Shown piece after piece: positions 17,875-24,802 of a stretch of DNA of 39,019 nt. A model generated the notes under the pieces. The model was not told the origin of the DNA, did not search any database, and was given only the letters and a program-made list of their open reading frames with translations. This DNA is from Flammeovirgaceae bacterium UBA2786 (GTDB taxonomy: Bacteria; Bacteroidota; Bacteroidia; Cytophagales; Cyclobacteriaceae): assembly GCA_002352225.1 (NCBI GenBank), contig DEIA01000034.1, forward strand, positions 12,057 to 51,075, written 5' to 3'. A program made the position numbers and the translations under genes. Each line of letters starts with the position of its first letter. Within the stretch, counting starts at the first letter, position 1.

Positions 17875-18285
17875 CTATTTAGCAATTTTTAAATATTGCT
17901 CGGGCCTTAGAGCTACCTGGGGAAATTCGCTGATAATCTTCTTATCATAAGTAATAAGGTATGTATTTAGTCTTATGGCAAGGGCTACAAACTCGCAATC
18001 ATAAGCCGAACAACCCGATTTCAGTATAATTGGAAATACTTCTTCCGACTCAACCATCTCTTCATATCCCCACAAAAGCTCTTCGGCACGTTGTGCGGCA
18101 TCTTTAACCGCCTCATAAGTCAAAATCCTTTTTCTTAAATACAACGTTCCTACACTTCTAAACTCACTTCGCCACAAAAAAGGAACTGACCAAACCGGGT
18201 CCTTCTGATACAGTTTTTCTACTAATTCCGTCTCATTTGAGGGGAAGTACAAGTAGCTAATTACGTTGGTATCAACCACAATCAT
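17875..18285 (-). CDS. vapC: VapC-type PIN-domain toxin ribonuclease
   Basis: A 136-residue PIN-domain protein. The start at 18285 overlaps the antitoxin stop in an ATGA, the usual arrangement; an ATG at 18297 would extend into vapB. Acidic metal-binding residues are placed as in VapC: Asp in V-V-D-T-N-V near the N-terminus, Glu in W-R-S-E-F, Asp in A-Y-D-C-E-F-V-A-L-A and Asp in L-I-T-Y-D-K-K-I. Known VapC toxins cut tRNA or rRNA when freed from their antitoxin. The target of this one cannot be told from sequence. Its stop is one base from the wzi-like start, so a toxin gene is embedded at the head of an envelope operon. Confidence 0.88.
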   Translation of the reverse strand: MIVVDTNVISYLYFPSNETELVEKLYQKDPVWSVPFLWRSEFRSVGTLYLRKRILTYEAVKDAAQRAEELLWGYEEMVESEEVFPIILKSGCSAYDCEFVALAIRLNTYLITYDKKIISEFPQVALRPEQYLKIAK

Positions 18286-18521
18286 GGACGACCCCAATTA
18301 ATAGCATTTTCAATCTCCTCCGGGCTAAGCTTAACCTTGATTTTGCTTCTGAACTCTCTGGCTTTAGCCAGAATTTCATCTGGATTTGGTTTCTCCAAAT
18401 GCAGGTGATTTTTGATAGCCATTATTATTTCGCTATTGATGCTTCTTTGATTCCGTTTCGCCCTTTCCTTTAAAAGTTCGTAGGCTTTATCGGGGATATT
18501 TTTGAGAGTGATATTGGCCAT
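18282..18521 (-). CDS. vapB: VapB/FitA-like ribbon-helix-helix antitoxin
   Basis: A 79-residue protein from the ATG at 18521. An open frame to 18578 would translate the promoter and operator region and is rejected. The N-terminal half is a ribbon-helix-helix DNA-binding domain (A-N-I-T-L-K-N-I-P for the strand, then two helices with N-Q-R-S-I-N-S-E-I between). The C-terminal half is charged and presumably wraps the toxin. The pair should repress its own transcription, and two short dyads lie directly in front of the start codon. Confidence 0.87.
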   Translation of the reverse strand: MANITLKNIPDKAYELLKERAKRNQRSINSEIIMAIKNHLHLEKPNPDEILAKAREFRSKIKVKLSPEEIENAINWGRP

Positions 18522-18545
18522 AATGGTTCCATTTTGGTTCCAAAA
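18522..18545. promoter_or_regulatory. Tandem inverted-repeat operator of vapBC
   Basis: Two overlapping dyads share the core GGTTCC: AATGG-TT-CCATT at 18522-18533 and TTTTGG-TT-CCAAAA at 18532-18545. Their centres are 11 bp apart, one helical turn, so two ribbon-helix-helix dimers could bind the same face of the DNA. The site touches the vapB ATG and overlaps the proposed -7 element. Confidence 0.6.
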
Positions 18546-18571
18546 TACAACCTTTTGATTTTTTGCCCAAA
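18540..18571 (-). promoter_or_regulatory. Candidate vapBC promoter
   Basis: On the minus strand TTTG (18568-18571) is followed after 20 bases by TATTTTGG (18540-18547), which differs from TAnnTTTG at one base. The -7 element overlaps the second operator dyad, which fits autorepression. Confidence 0.4.
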
Positions 18572-18585
18572 TTGACAAATAAGGG

Positions 18586-18616
18586 CTTGCAAATCGGGTT
18601 GATTTTTCTACTTTTG
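18586..18616 (+). promoter_or_regulatory. Promoter of rpmE2
   Basis: CTTG (18586-18589), 19 bases, then TACTTTTG (18609-18616), an exact TAnnTTTG. The -33 element has one mismatch. The spacing equals that of the tRNA-Arg promoter in this window. The ATG is 22 bases downstream of the -7 element. Confidence 0.6.
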
Positions 18617-18638
18617 CAGTCCTTTAAGTGAAAAGAAT

Positions 18639-18884
18639 ATGAAAAAAGGCATTCATCCTGAGTATAAAGAAGTAGTTTTTTGGGATACCAGCAGCGATTT
18701 TAAGTTTTTGAGCCGCTCTACATCGGTTCCTAAAGAAACCATCAAGTTTGAAGATGGCAAGGAGTATCCTGTAATTAAAGTGGAGGTAAGCTCAGCTTCG
18801 CATCCATTCTTTACTGGTAAGAAAATGTTTGTGGATACTGCCGGTCGTGTAGAGAAATTCCAGAAAAAATACGGTAAAAAGTAA
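18639..18884 (+). CDS. rpmE2: 50S ribosomal protein L31, type B
   Basis: An 81-residue protein matching the whole length of type B L31: M-K-K-G-I-H-P-E-Y at the start, then V-F-W-D-T-S-S, the T-I-K-F-E-D-G-K-E-Y-P loop, S-S-A-S-H-P-F-F-T-G and V-E-K-F-Q-K-K-Y. It has no cysteine, so it is the zinc-free form of L31, which bridges the two ribosomal subunits. The gene has its own promoter and a strong terminator, so it is a single-gene unit divergent from vapBC. Confidence 0.96.
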   Translation: MKKGIHPEYKEVVFWDTSSDFKFLSRSTSVPKETIKFEDGKEYPVIKVEVSSASHPFFTGKKMFVDTAGRVEKFQKKYGKK

Positions 18885-18911
18885 GATATTCTTCTTAGCG
18901 CGTTAAAAACG

Positions 18912-18948
18912 AGAGATGTTCCTCTGTCAGGGAACATCTCTTTTTTTT
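18912..18948 (+). terminator. Rho-independent terminator of rpmE2
   Basis: AGAGATGTTCC and GGAACATCTCT form an 11-bp perfect stem with an 8-base loop, followed by a run of eight T. It lies 27 bases after the rpmE2 stop. Confidence 0.92.
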
Positions 18949-19185
18949 GTACTACAGGTATAGGAACCAGGTATTCAATTATTAGCTTTTTCCCTGAATT
19001 CGATTTTTCATAGCATTTATAAATTTAGTTTTATTGTTTCTATAACAATTACCTGAGCACAATCTATCTATTTCCAATGGTAATAGCACTTCCAGATATG
19101 GATTGCGCTGTACAGCCCAAGAGCATTAACGTTACCTGATTTCGGATTTCTTGAACCTCTTCATCAAACACCCTATTTTAGCGGC
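18949..19185. other. Non-coding gap between rpmE2 and the GlmU-like gene
   Basis: The 237 bases after the terminator hold no supported gene, tRNA or strong hairpin. The downstream operon must be transcribed from here, but I find no convincing TAnnTTTG: TATTTTAG at 19174-19181 is too close to the ATG. Confidence 0.5.
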
Positions 19186-20376
19186 ATGAATCTGATCTTG
19201 TTCGATCATCCTGAAATCCGCCAGAACCTTTTGCCTTTTACTTTCACCCGGCCGGTGGCTGGTATTCGGGTCGGAATTTTAACACTGGCAGAAAAATGGG
19301 AAAAGCACCTTACGTTAAAAGCCTCATTCTCCACAGAAAATTATCTAAGCGAAAAGTTTAGCCTTACAACCACGTCTGACAACCTGTGGATTAACGGTGC
19401 GGTTTGCCCAACACCAGAACTGGTACAAGCTATTCTTAAATTAAAAACCGATGAAGCCCTGCAACAAGGTGAATACCTGATTGCTGCCCGTTGTGCCGAT
19501 ACCAACATTCCCGATCTCAAAGCAAAAAAAAGTCAACCCTTTTCTGCTGTGCTTACGCTGATTGATCAGGTTTGGAAAATCTATCAACACAACGGGGCCC
19601 AGATTCGCGAAGATTTTTCTTTGCTTACAACCGGAAGAAAATCTGCTCCGCTAACTGATGAACACACCCGTGTTTACAATCCATCTCAAATCTTTCTGGA
19701 AGAAGGCGCAAAAGTTAAAGCTGCCGTTTTAAATGCCGAGAACGGACCCATCTATCTGGGAAAAAATTCTTTGGTACAGGAAGGGGCACTTATTCGCGGG
19801 CCGTTTGCCTTGTGCGAAGAATCGCACGTAAACATGGGCGCTAAAGTACGGGGCGATACAACCGTGGGGCCTTATTCCAAAATAGGTGGCGAAGTAAGTA
19901 ATTCAGTACTTTTCGGCTACAGCAGTAAAGCACACGATGGTTTTTTGGGCAATTCTGTTTTGGGCGAGTGGTGTAACATTGGTGCCGATACGAACACCTC
20001 GAACCTGAAAAACAATTACGAAAACATTAAGTTGTGGAATTATGCCAAAGGCGGTTTTAAAGATACAGGCCTTATGTTTTGCGGATTGATGTTTGGCGAT
20101 CATAGCAAATGCGGTATTAACACCATGTTCAACTCAGGCACAGTAGTAGGTGTTAGTGCCAGTATTTTTGGCGATGGCTATCCTCGCAATTTCATTCCTT
20201 CTTTTGCATGGGGTGGTGCAGCGGGTTTTACTACGTACCAACTTAACAAAGCCTTTGAAACAGCTGCTAAAGCAATGGAACGCAGAAACATTGCCCTGAA
20301 TGAAGTTGATAAAGCGATATTGAAAAAAATATTTGAAGATTCTGCACAACACAGGGCGTGGGAAAAAAAATCATAA
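19186..20376 (+). CDS. GlmU-like putative sugar nucleotidyltransferase with left-handed beta-helix
   Basis: A 396-residue protein of the Bacteroidota-specific GlmU-like family (TIGR03991-type). The N-terminal part opens with N-L-I-L-F-D-H-P-E-I-R-Q-N-L-L-P-F-T-F-T-R-P and lacks the L-A-A-G-x-G-T-R-M loop that binds nucleotide in GlmU, so its activity as a nucleotidyltransferase is uncertain. From about residue 160 a hexapeptide-repeat beta-helix begins (G-P-F-A-L, V-N-M-G-A-K-V-R-G-D-T-T-V-G), with G-A-D-T-N-T-S-N-L-K-N-N-Y as in GlmU acyltransferase domains. It probably handles a sugar phosphate for wall or envelope precursors. First gene of a four-gene operon; the next ORF starts 12 bases downstream. 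Confidence 0.82.
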   Translation: MNLILFDHPEIRQNLLPFTFTRPVAGIRVGILTLAEKWEKHLTLKASFSTENYLSEKFSLTTTSDNLWINGAVCPTPELVQAILKLKTDEALQQGEYLIAARCADTNIPDLKAKKSQPFSAVLTLIDQVWKIYQHNGAQIREDFSLLTTGRKSAPLTDEHTRVYNPSQIFLEEGAKVKAAVLNAENGPIYLGKNSLVQEGALIRGPFALCEESHVNMGAKVRGDTTVGPYSKIGGEVSNSVLFGYSSKAHDGFLGNSVLGEWCNIGADTNTSNLKNNYENIKLWNYAKGGFKDTGLMFCGLMFGDHSKCGINTMFNSGTVVGVSASIFGDGYPRNFIPSFAWGGAAGFTTYQLNKAFETAAKAMERRNIALNEVDKAILKKIFEDSAQHRAWEKKS

Positions 20377-20388
20377 CCGCATAAACAA

Positions 20389-21516
20389 GTGAAGTTTTCT
20401 GACATTCCAGGATTAGCAACTGTAAAAACCCGGTTGATCGACTCGGTAAAACAAAACCATATTGCCCACGCGCAATTGTTTTTAGGAAAACCCGGAGCGC
20501 TTAACCTTCCGCTCGCATTAGCCTATGCCACCTACCTGCATTGCGAAAACAGAGGCGAGCACAATGCTTGCGGCACCTGTGCTGCCTGCAGCAAAAGTTT
20601 AAAATACATTCATCCCGATACTCATTTTGTTTATCCATTTCGGTCTATACCTAAAAGCGAAGATGTTGATCAGGTTAAATCCGAAGCCTCAAAATTATGG
20701 CGCAGTTTCTTACTCCACCAACCGTTCGATGATTTAACCGGTTGGATTAACCTGTACGAAGGGGAAACTAAACCAGCTTCTATCTCGGTAGAAACCAGCC
20801 GCGAAATAATCCGAACGCTTTCGCTGAAATCGTTTGAAAGTAAATACAAAGTGATGGTGATCTGGCAACCCGAACTGATGCATCCCTCTGCCGCTAATGG
20901 TATTCTTAAAATTCTGGAAGAACCACCCGCTAACACATTTTTTTTATTAGTTAGCAATGCTGCCGAACGCCTATTGCCTACCGTGCTCTCGCGTACACAA
21001 ATGGTGCAGGTACCGTTGTTAACAGATGAAGATATTGATATTTACCTCACCCAAAAACTTTCAGTAACTGAAGCACGCAGGCAGGAAATTATTCAACTGG
21101 CCGATGGAAACCTAAACCTGGCTATTAAACTAAACAGCAGCGAAGACGATCATTATGCAGATAGATTTGCCGATTGGATGCGCTCGTGCTTTAAACGCGA
21201 TTATGGAAAACTGGTAGCCTTTGCCGATGATTTTCATGATTTGGATAAACTAAACCAGCGGAATCTCTTTCAGTACGGACTTGGACTAATGCACGAAACA
21301 TTACTTCACCATAGCGGAGCCGGGGCTATAAGTCGCGCAAAAAGCGGAGAATTAAAATTTGTAAAAGACTTTAGTAAAGTAATGAATGTAGATAAAATTG
21401 CCTCGGTAAATTCACTCATCAGCCAGGCACATTATCACCTGGAACGAAACGGAAGCCCGAAAATGATTTTTCTCGATCTGTCTTTACAAATCGCCAACGT
21501 ATTTAACCCGAATTAA
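20389..21516 (+). CDS. holB: DNA polymerase III delta' subunit of the clamp loader
   Basis: A 375-residue AAA+ protein that starts with GTG at 20389, 12 bases after the GlmU-like gene. The pattern F-S-D-I-P-G-L-A, K-x-R-L-I-D-S-V, H-A-Q-L-F-L-G is the delta'/gamma opening. The P-loop is degenerate (G-K-P-G-A-L-N-L at 33-40, without the K-T pair), as expected for delta', which does not hydrolyse ATP. A zinc knuckle is present: Cys52, Cys61, Cys64 and Cys67. Further on come K-I-L-E-E-P-P-A-N-T-F-F-L-L and L-S-R-T-Q with the SRC-like arginine-finger region. It helps load the sliding clamp at the replication fork. Confidence 0.88.
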   Translation: MKFSDIPGLATVKTRLIDSVKQNHIAHAQLFLGKPGALNLPLALAYATYLHCENRGEHNACGTCAACSKSLKYIHPDTHFVYPFRSIPKSEDVDQVKSEASKLWRSFLLHQPFDDLTGWINLYEGETKPASISVETSREIIRTLSLKSFESKYKVMVIWQPELMHPSAANGILKILEEPPANTFFLLVSNAAERLLPTVLSRTQMVQVPLLTDEDIDIYLTQKLSVTEARRQEIIQLADGNLNLAIKLNSSEDDHYADRFADWMRSCFKRDYGKLVAFADDFHDLDKLNQRNLFQYGLGLMHETLLHHSGAGAISRAKSGELKFVKDFSKVMNVDKIASVNSLISQAHYHLERNGSPKMIFLDLSLQIANVFNPN

Positions 21517-21525
21517 ATTTTAAAC

Positions 21526-22392
21526 ATGAAGCGTTTACTAACTCTTATTGCCTGCATAGGCTTGTTGTTACTCAGTCAATGTTCCGGCAACAAAAATGAT
21601 ACTGTTATTACTATTAAAACTAATTATGGCAATATGGTAGCCATCTTGTACGATGAGACACCCAAACACAAAGAGAATTTTATCAAACTTGCTAAGGAAG
21701 GGTATTATAACGATTTGCTGTTTCATCGCATCATTCAGGGGTTTATGATTCAGGGAGGCGACCCGGATTCTAAAAACGCAACGCCTGGTCAACCTTTAGG
21801 AATGGGTGGCCCTGGTTATACTGTGGAAGCAGAAATTAACCCTAAATTTTTTCATGAAAAAGGTTCTCTGTCTGCTGCGCGGTTAGGCGATCAGCAAAAC
21901 CCGGGCAAAGCATCAAGTGGCAGCCAGTTTTACATTGTGCAGGGAACTATCGTTCGGCAAACCGATGCTGATGGCCTACGAATTGATCAGGCCAAATTGA
22001 GTTCATCCTTTCAAAAAATTATACAGGACCCCAACAATCAACCCCTTATTGATTCACTTAATCAACTTTATATGACGGGCGATATGCAGGCATATCAACG
22101 TAAAATCTATAGTCTGGTACCCCGTATAGAAAAAATGACCGGTCAAAAGATTTATAAAGAAGTATCGCCCGAAAAATTAAAAGCCTATACAACCGTTGGC
22201 GGTGCGCCACATCTGGATGGCGAATACACCGTGTTTGGTAAGATAATAAGCGGATTGGATGTAATTGATAAAATTGCAGCGGTTCCAACAGAACAAGAGC
22301 GGCCTGTTGAAGACGTGAGCATGACGGTTACCGTAGAGGAACTTCCGCGAAAAAAAATCACTGAACTTTACGGCTATCAGTATCCAAATTAA
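21526..22392 (+). CDS. Lipoprotein peptidyl-prolyl cis-trans isomerase, cyclophilin type, with internal insert
   Basis: A 288-residue protein with a lipoprotein signal (lipobox L-L-S-Q-C, Cys19), so it is membrane-anchored facing the periplasm. The cyclophilin core is clear: F-H-R-I-I-Q-G-F-M-I-Q-G-G-D-P at 67-80, S-G-S-Q-F-Y-I-V at 131-138 and H-L-D-G-E-Y-T-V-F-G-K-I at 229-240. Between the second and third of these lie about 80 extra residues (roughly 141-220), mainly predicted helix and charged, where usual bacterial cyclophilins have a few residues. The enzyme should speed proline isomerisation in folding of exported proteins. It is third in the operon, 9 bases after holB. Confidence 0.9.
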   Translation: MKRLLTLIACIGLLLLSQCSGNKNDTVITIKTNYGNMVAILYDETPKHKENFIKLAKEGYYNDLLFHRIIQGFMIQGGDPDSKNATPGQPLGMGGPGYTVEAEINPKFFHEKGSLSAARLGDQQNPGKASSGSQFYIVQGTIVRQTDADGLRIDQAKLSSSFQKIIQDPNNQPLIDSLNQLYMTGDMQAYQRKIYSLVPRIEKMTGQKIYKEVSPEKLKAYTTVGGAPHLDGEYTVFGKIISGLDVIDKIAAVPTEQERPVEDVSMTVTVEELPRKKITELYGYQYPN

Positions 22393-22395
22393 AAT

Positions 22396-23292
22396 ATGCG
22401 CATTCTTATTACCGGAGCCAATGGGTTGTTGGGGCACAAACTGGTTCAATTGCTGGCCGGCAAACGCGAGGTAACCACCATTGCTACTGCGCGTAAAAAA
22501 CCGGGCGACTTACCTTCGCGAATACAGTTTGCTGAGCTTGATATTACCAACAAAACCCAAACCCTACAGGTGGTTGCGGAGAATAAACCCGATGTAGTAA
22601 TTCATGCTGCTGCTATGACACAGGTAGATCAATGTGAAACCGAACGCGAACGATGCTGGCAAGCCAATGTTACCGGAGTGGCAAACATTATTGATGCCTG
22701 TACCCAAACAGCAAGTCATTTAGTTCATGTGTCTACCGATTTTATTTTTGATGGCACATATGGGCCATTAGACGAAACGGCCATTCCTAACCCTGTTAAT
22801 TTTTATGGCGAGAGTAAACTGGCTGGCGAAAAGTTAATTCAGGAAAGTTCTATTGGCTGGGCCATATTACGTACGGTGCTGGTATATGGTGTTACTCCGG
22901 ATATGAGCCGTAGCAATATTGTATTGTGGGTAAAGAAAAGCCTGGAAGATGGCAAGCGAATTAATGTAGTAAATGATCAATGGAGAACTCCTACTCTTGC
23001 AGAAGATCTGGCTATGGGTTGTTACCTTGCCGCATCTCAAAAAGCAAAAGGTATCTATCATATTTCAGGCAGCGAAATGATGACGCCCTATGATATCGCC
23101 ATAGCCACAGCGAATTTTTTTAACCTGAATGCTTCTTTAATTACATCTGCTAACAGCTCTACTTTTACACAACCAGCCAAACGCCCGCCTAAAACAGGCT
23201 TTATCGTTACCAAGGCACAGCGTGAACTGGGTTATAAGCCTCACACGTTTACTGAGGGACTTTCTGTATTAGCCAGCCAAATAAGTAATTAA
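22396..23292 (+). CDS. RfbD-like dTDP-4-dehydrorhamnose reductase family protein
   Basis: A 298-residue extended short-chain dehydrogenase. The NAD(P) motif is G-A-N-G-L-L-G at 7-13, with H-A-A-A-M-T at about 70-75, S-T-D-F-I-F-D-G at 113-120 and the catalytic Y-G-E-S-K at 137-141. The family includes RfbD, which makes dTDP-L-rhamnose, and other sugar-nucleotide reductases. No rmlA, rmlB or rmlC gene is adjacent, so rhamnose synthesis is not proven and I leave the symbol empty. It starts 3 bases after the cyclophilin gene. Its stop shares TTAA with the convergent permease gene. Confidence 0.85.
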   Translation: MRILITGANGLLGHKLVQLLAGKREVTTIATARKKPGDLPSRIQFAELDITNKTQTLQVVAENKPDVVIHAAAMTQVDQCETERERCWQANVTGVANIIDACTQTASHLVHVSTDFIFDGTYGPLDETAIPNPVNFYGESKLAGEKLIQESSIGWAILRTVLVYGVTPDMSRSNIVLWVKKSLEDGKRINVVNDQWRTPTLAEDLAMGCYLAASQKAKGIYHISGSEMMTPYDIAIATANFFNLNASLITSANSSTFTQPAKRPPKTGFIVTKAQRELGYKPHTFTEGLSVLASQISN

Positions 23293-24689
23293 ACTTTCTT
23301 CTTGCCCAGCGCGAAGAAATAAACCGGCACACCCAACAGTGTAATAATTAACCCGGGCCATGTAAAATGAGGTTTGAACCATATTAGCAAACCGCAGAAT
23401 GTTACACCCATCAGAATGTAAATGAGCGGTACAACCGGATAGCCAAACGCCTTGTACGGTCTTGGTGTATCCGGCTGTTTTTTGCGCAACACAAAAATCC
23501 CAACAATAGTTAATACATAGAATAGTACTACTACAAACGAAACCATATCGAGCAAATCACCATACTTGCCACTTAAACACCACAGCGAAGCAAGGATGCA
23601 CTGCACCCACAGCGCTAACTGTGGTACTGCAAACCTGTTCAACTCCCCTGCCTGGCGAAAGAAAACCCCGTCTTTAGCCATCGTATAATACACGCGTGCA
23701 CCTGCCAATATCAATCCGTTGTTACAACCAAACGTAGAAACCATTATCATCAAAGCGATAATTACAGTGCCTATGTTTCCGAAAATTACATTGGCCGCAG
23801 TTACACCTACGCGATCTTTATCGGAAAAAGCTAATTCCTGAACAGGCAGTACAGCCGTGTACATCAGGTTGGCCAATACATAAATAATGGTTACGATTAG
23901 CGTTCCCAAAAACAGGCTGAGGCCAATGTTACGCTGCGGATTTTTGATTTCGCCTGCGATAAATGTAACGCTGTTCCAGGCATCGCTGCTAAAAATGGAA
24001 CCTACCATAGCTGCGGCAATTGCTCCCAAGGCAGCTATAAACACATACGAAGTAGTTGTACCATCTGCATTCAGCCTCTGTAAATTCCAGGCATCGGTCC
24101 AGTTGGCCGTCCACACATCGCCTTTTGCCATAATAAAGCCGAACACAATTAGCCCAAACAAACTAACTATCTTGGTTACTGTAAAACTGGTTTGAATAAG
24201 TTTACCGCCTTGCACACCCCGCGTGTTAATGTAGGTGAGCAGAATTATGGTTATAATCGAAACAACCTGCGCGGGCGATATCACAAACGACCCGACTGAT
24301 AAAAAGACCAGGTCTTCGCTTACTCCGGGTACGATATAGGCCATAAACTTAGAGAACGCCACACCCACCGCAGCAATAGTACCGGTTTGAATAACCGCGA
24401 AGAAACTCCAGCCATACAGAAAAGCAATAAGCGGATTGAATGCTTCTTTCAGATAGACATACTGCCCGCCCGCTTTGGGAAACATTCCGCTCAATTCGCC
24501 ATAACTAACTGCAGCCGAAATGGTCATGAATCCTGTAATTAACCACACGGCAATCAGCCAACCCGAACTGCCTACGTTTCGGAGAATATCCGCGCTTACT
24601 ATAAAGATTCCGGAACCAATCATGGAACCGGCTACCAGCATGGTACCGTCCCATAACCCTAATACAGGTTTAAACTTTGTATCGCTCAT
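23289..24689 (-). CDS. APC family amino-acid permease
   Basis: A 466-residue integral membrane protein with about 12 hydrophobic segments, starting at the ATG at 24689 (MSDTKFKPVLGLWDGTMLVAG). An open frame to 24737 would extend into a hairpin region and is rejected. The first helix has G-S-M-I-G-S-G-I-F of the amino-acid/polyamine/organocation family, followed by the A-V-S-Y-G-E-L-S-G-M-F-P-K-A-G-G-Q-Y pattern that is typical of the LAT-like branch. The substrate is probably an amino acid taken up or exchanged at the inner membrane. It lies downstream of the metalloprotease on the same strand; a link to peptide use is only inferred. Confidence 0.9.
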   Translation of the reverse strand: MSDTKFKPVLGLWDGTMLVAGSMIGSGIFIVSADILRNVGSSGWLIAVWLITGFMTISAAVSYGELSGMFPKAGGQYVYLKEAFNPLIAFLYGWSFFAVIQTGTIAAVGVAFSKFMAYIVPGVSEDLVFLSVGSFVISPAQVVSIITIILLTYINTRGVQGGKLIQTSFTVTKIVSLFGLIVFGFIMAKGDVWTANWTDAWNLQRLNADGTTTSYVFIAALGAIAAAMVGSIFSSDAWNSVTFIAGEIKNPQRNIGLSLFLGTLIVTIIYVLANLMYTAVLPVQELAFSDKDRVGVTAANVIFGNIGTVIIALMIMVSTFGCNNGLILAGARVYYTMAKDGVFFRQAGELNRFAVPQLALWVQCILASLWCLSGKYGDLLDMVSFVVVLFYVLTIVGIFVLRKKQPDTPRPYKAFGYPVVPLIYILMGVTFCGLLIWFKPHFTWPGLIITLLGVPVYFFALGKKKV

Positions 24690-24729
24690 TGAAATATAAA
24701 CAAGCCGGAAGATGTAATTAAATTCTTTT

Positions 24730-24784
24730 ACCCGCAAGTGCCATTTATGCCAACGAGTAGCAAACTATGACTATTCTTGCGGGT
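24730..24784. repeat. 9-bp inverted repeat in front of the permease gene
   Basis: ACCCGCAAG (24730-24738) and CTTGCGGGT (24776-24784) are perfect inverted arms 37 bases apart, in the 113-base gap between the metalloprotease and permease genes. No T run follows on either strand, so a simple terminator is unlikely. A leader hairpin or protein site is possible. Confidence 0.5.
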
Positions 24785-24802
24785 TCCGTTTGCGAAAACC
24801 GC

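Noticed and set aside
18522..18578. Longer VapB start
   Set aside because: It would place the operator and promoter inside the coding region; the ribbon-helix-helix domain begins just after 18521.
19174..19181. TATTTTAG as a promoter for the GlmU-like operon
   Set aside because: It has one mismatch in the TTTG half and lies only four bases before the ATG.
24690..24737. Upstream start for the permease
   Set aside because: The extra 16 residues are not typical for this family, and the region holds part of an inverted repeat. MSDTKF at 24689 is a normal start.
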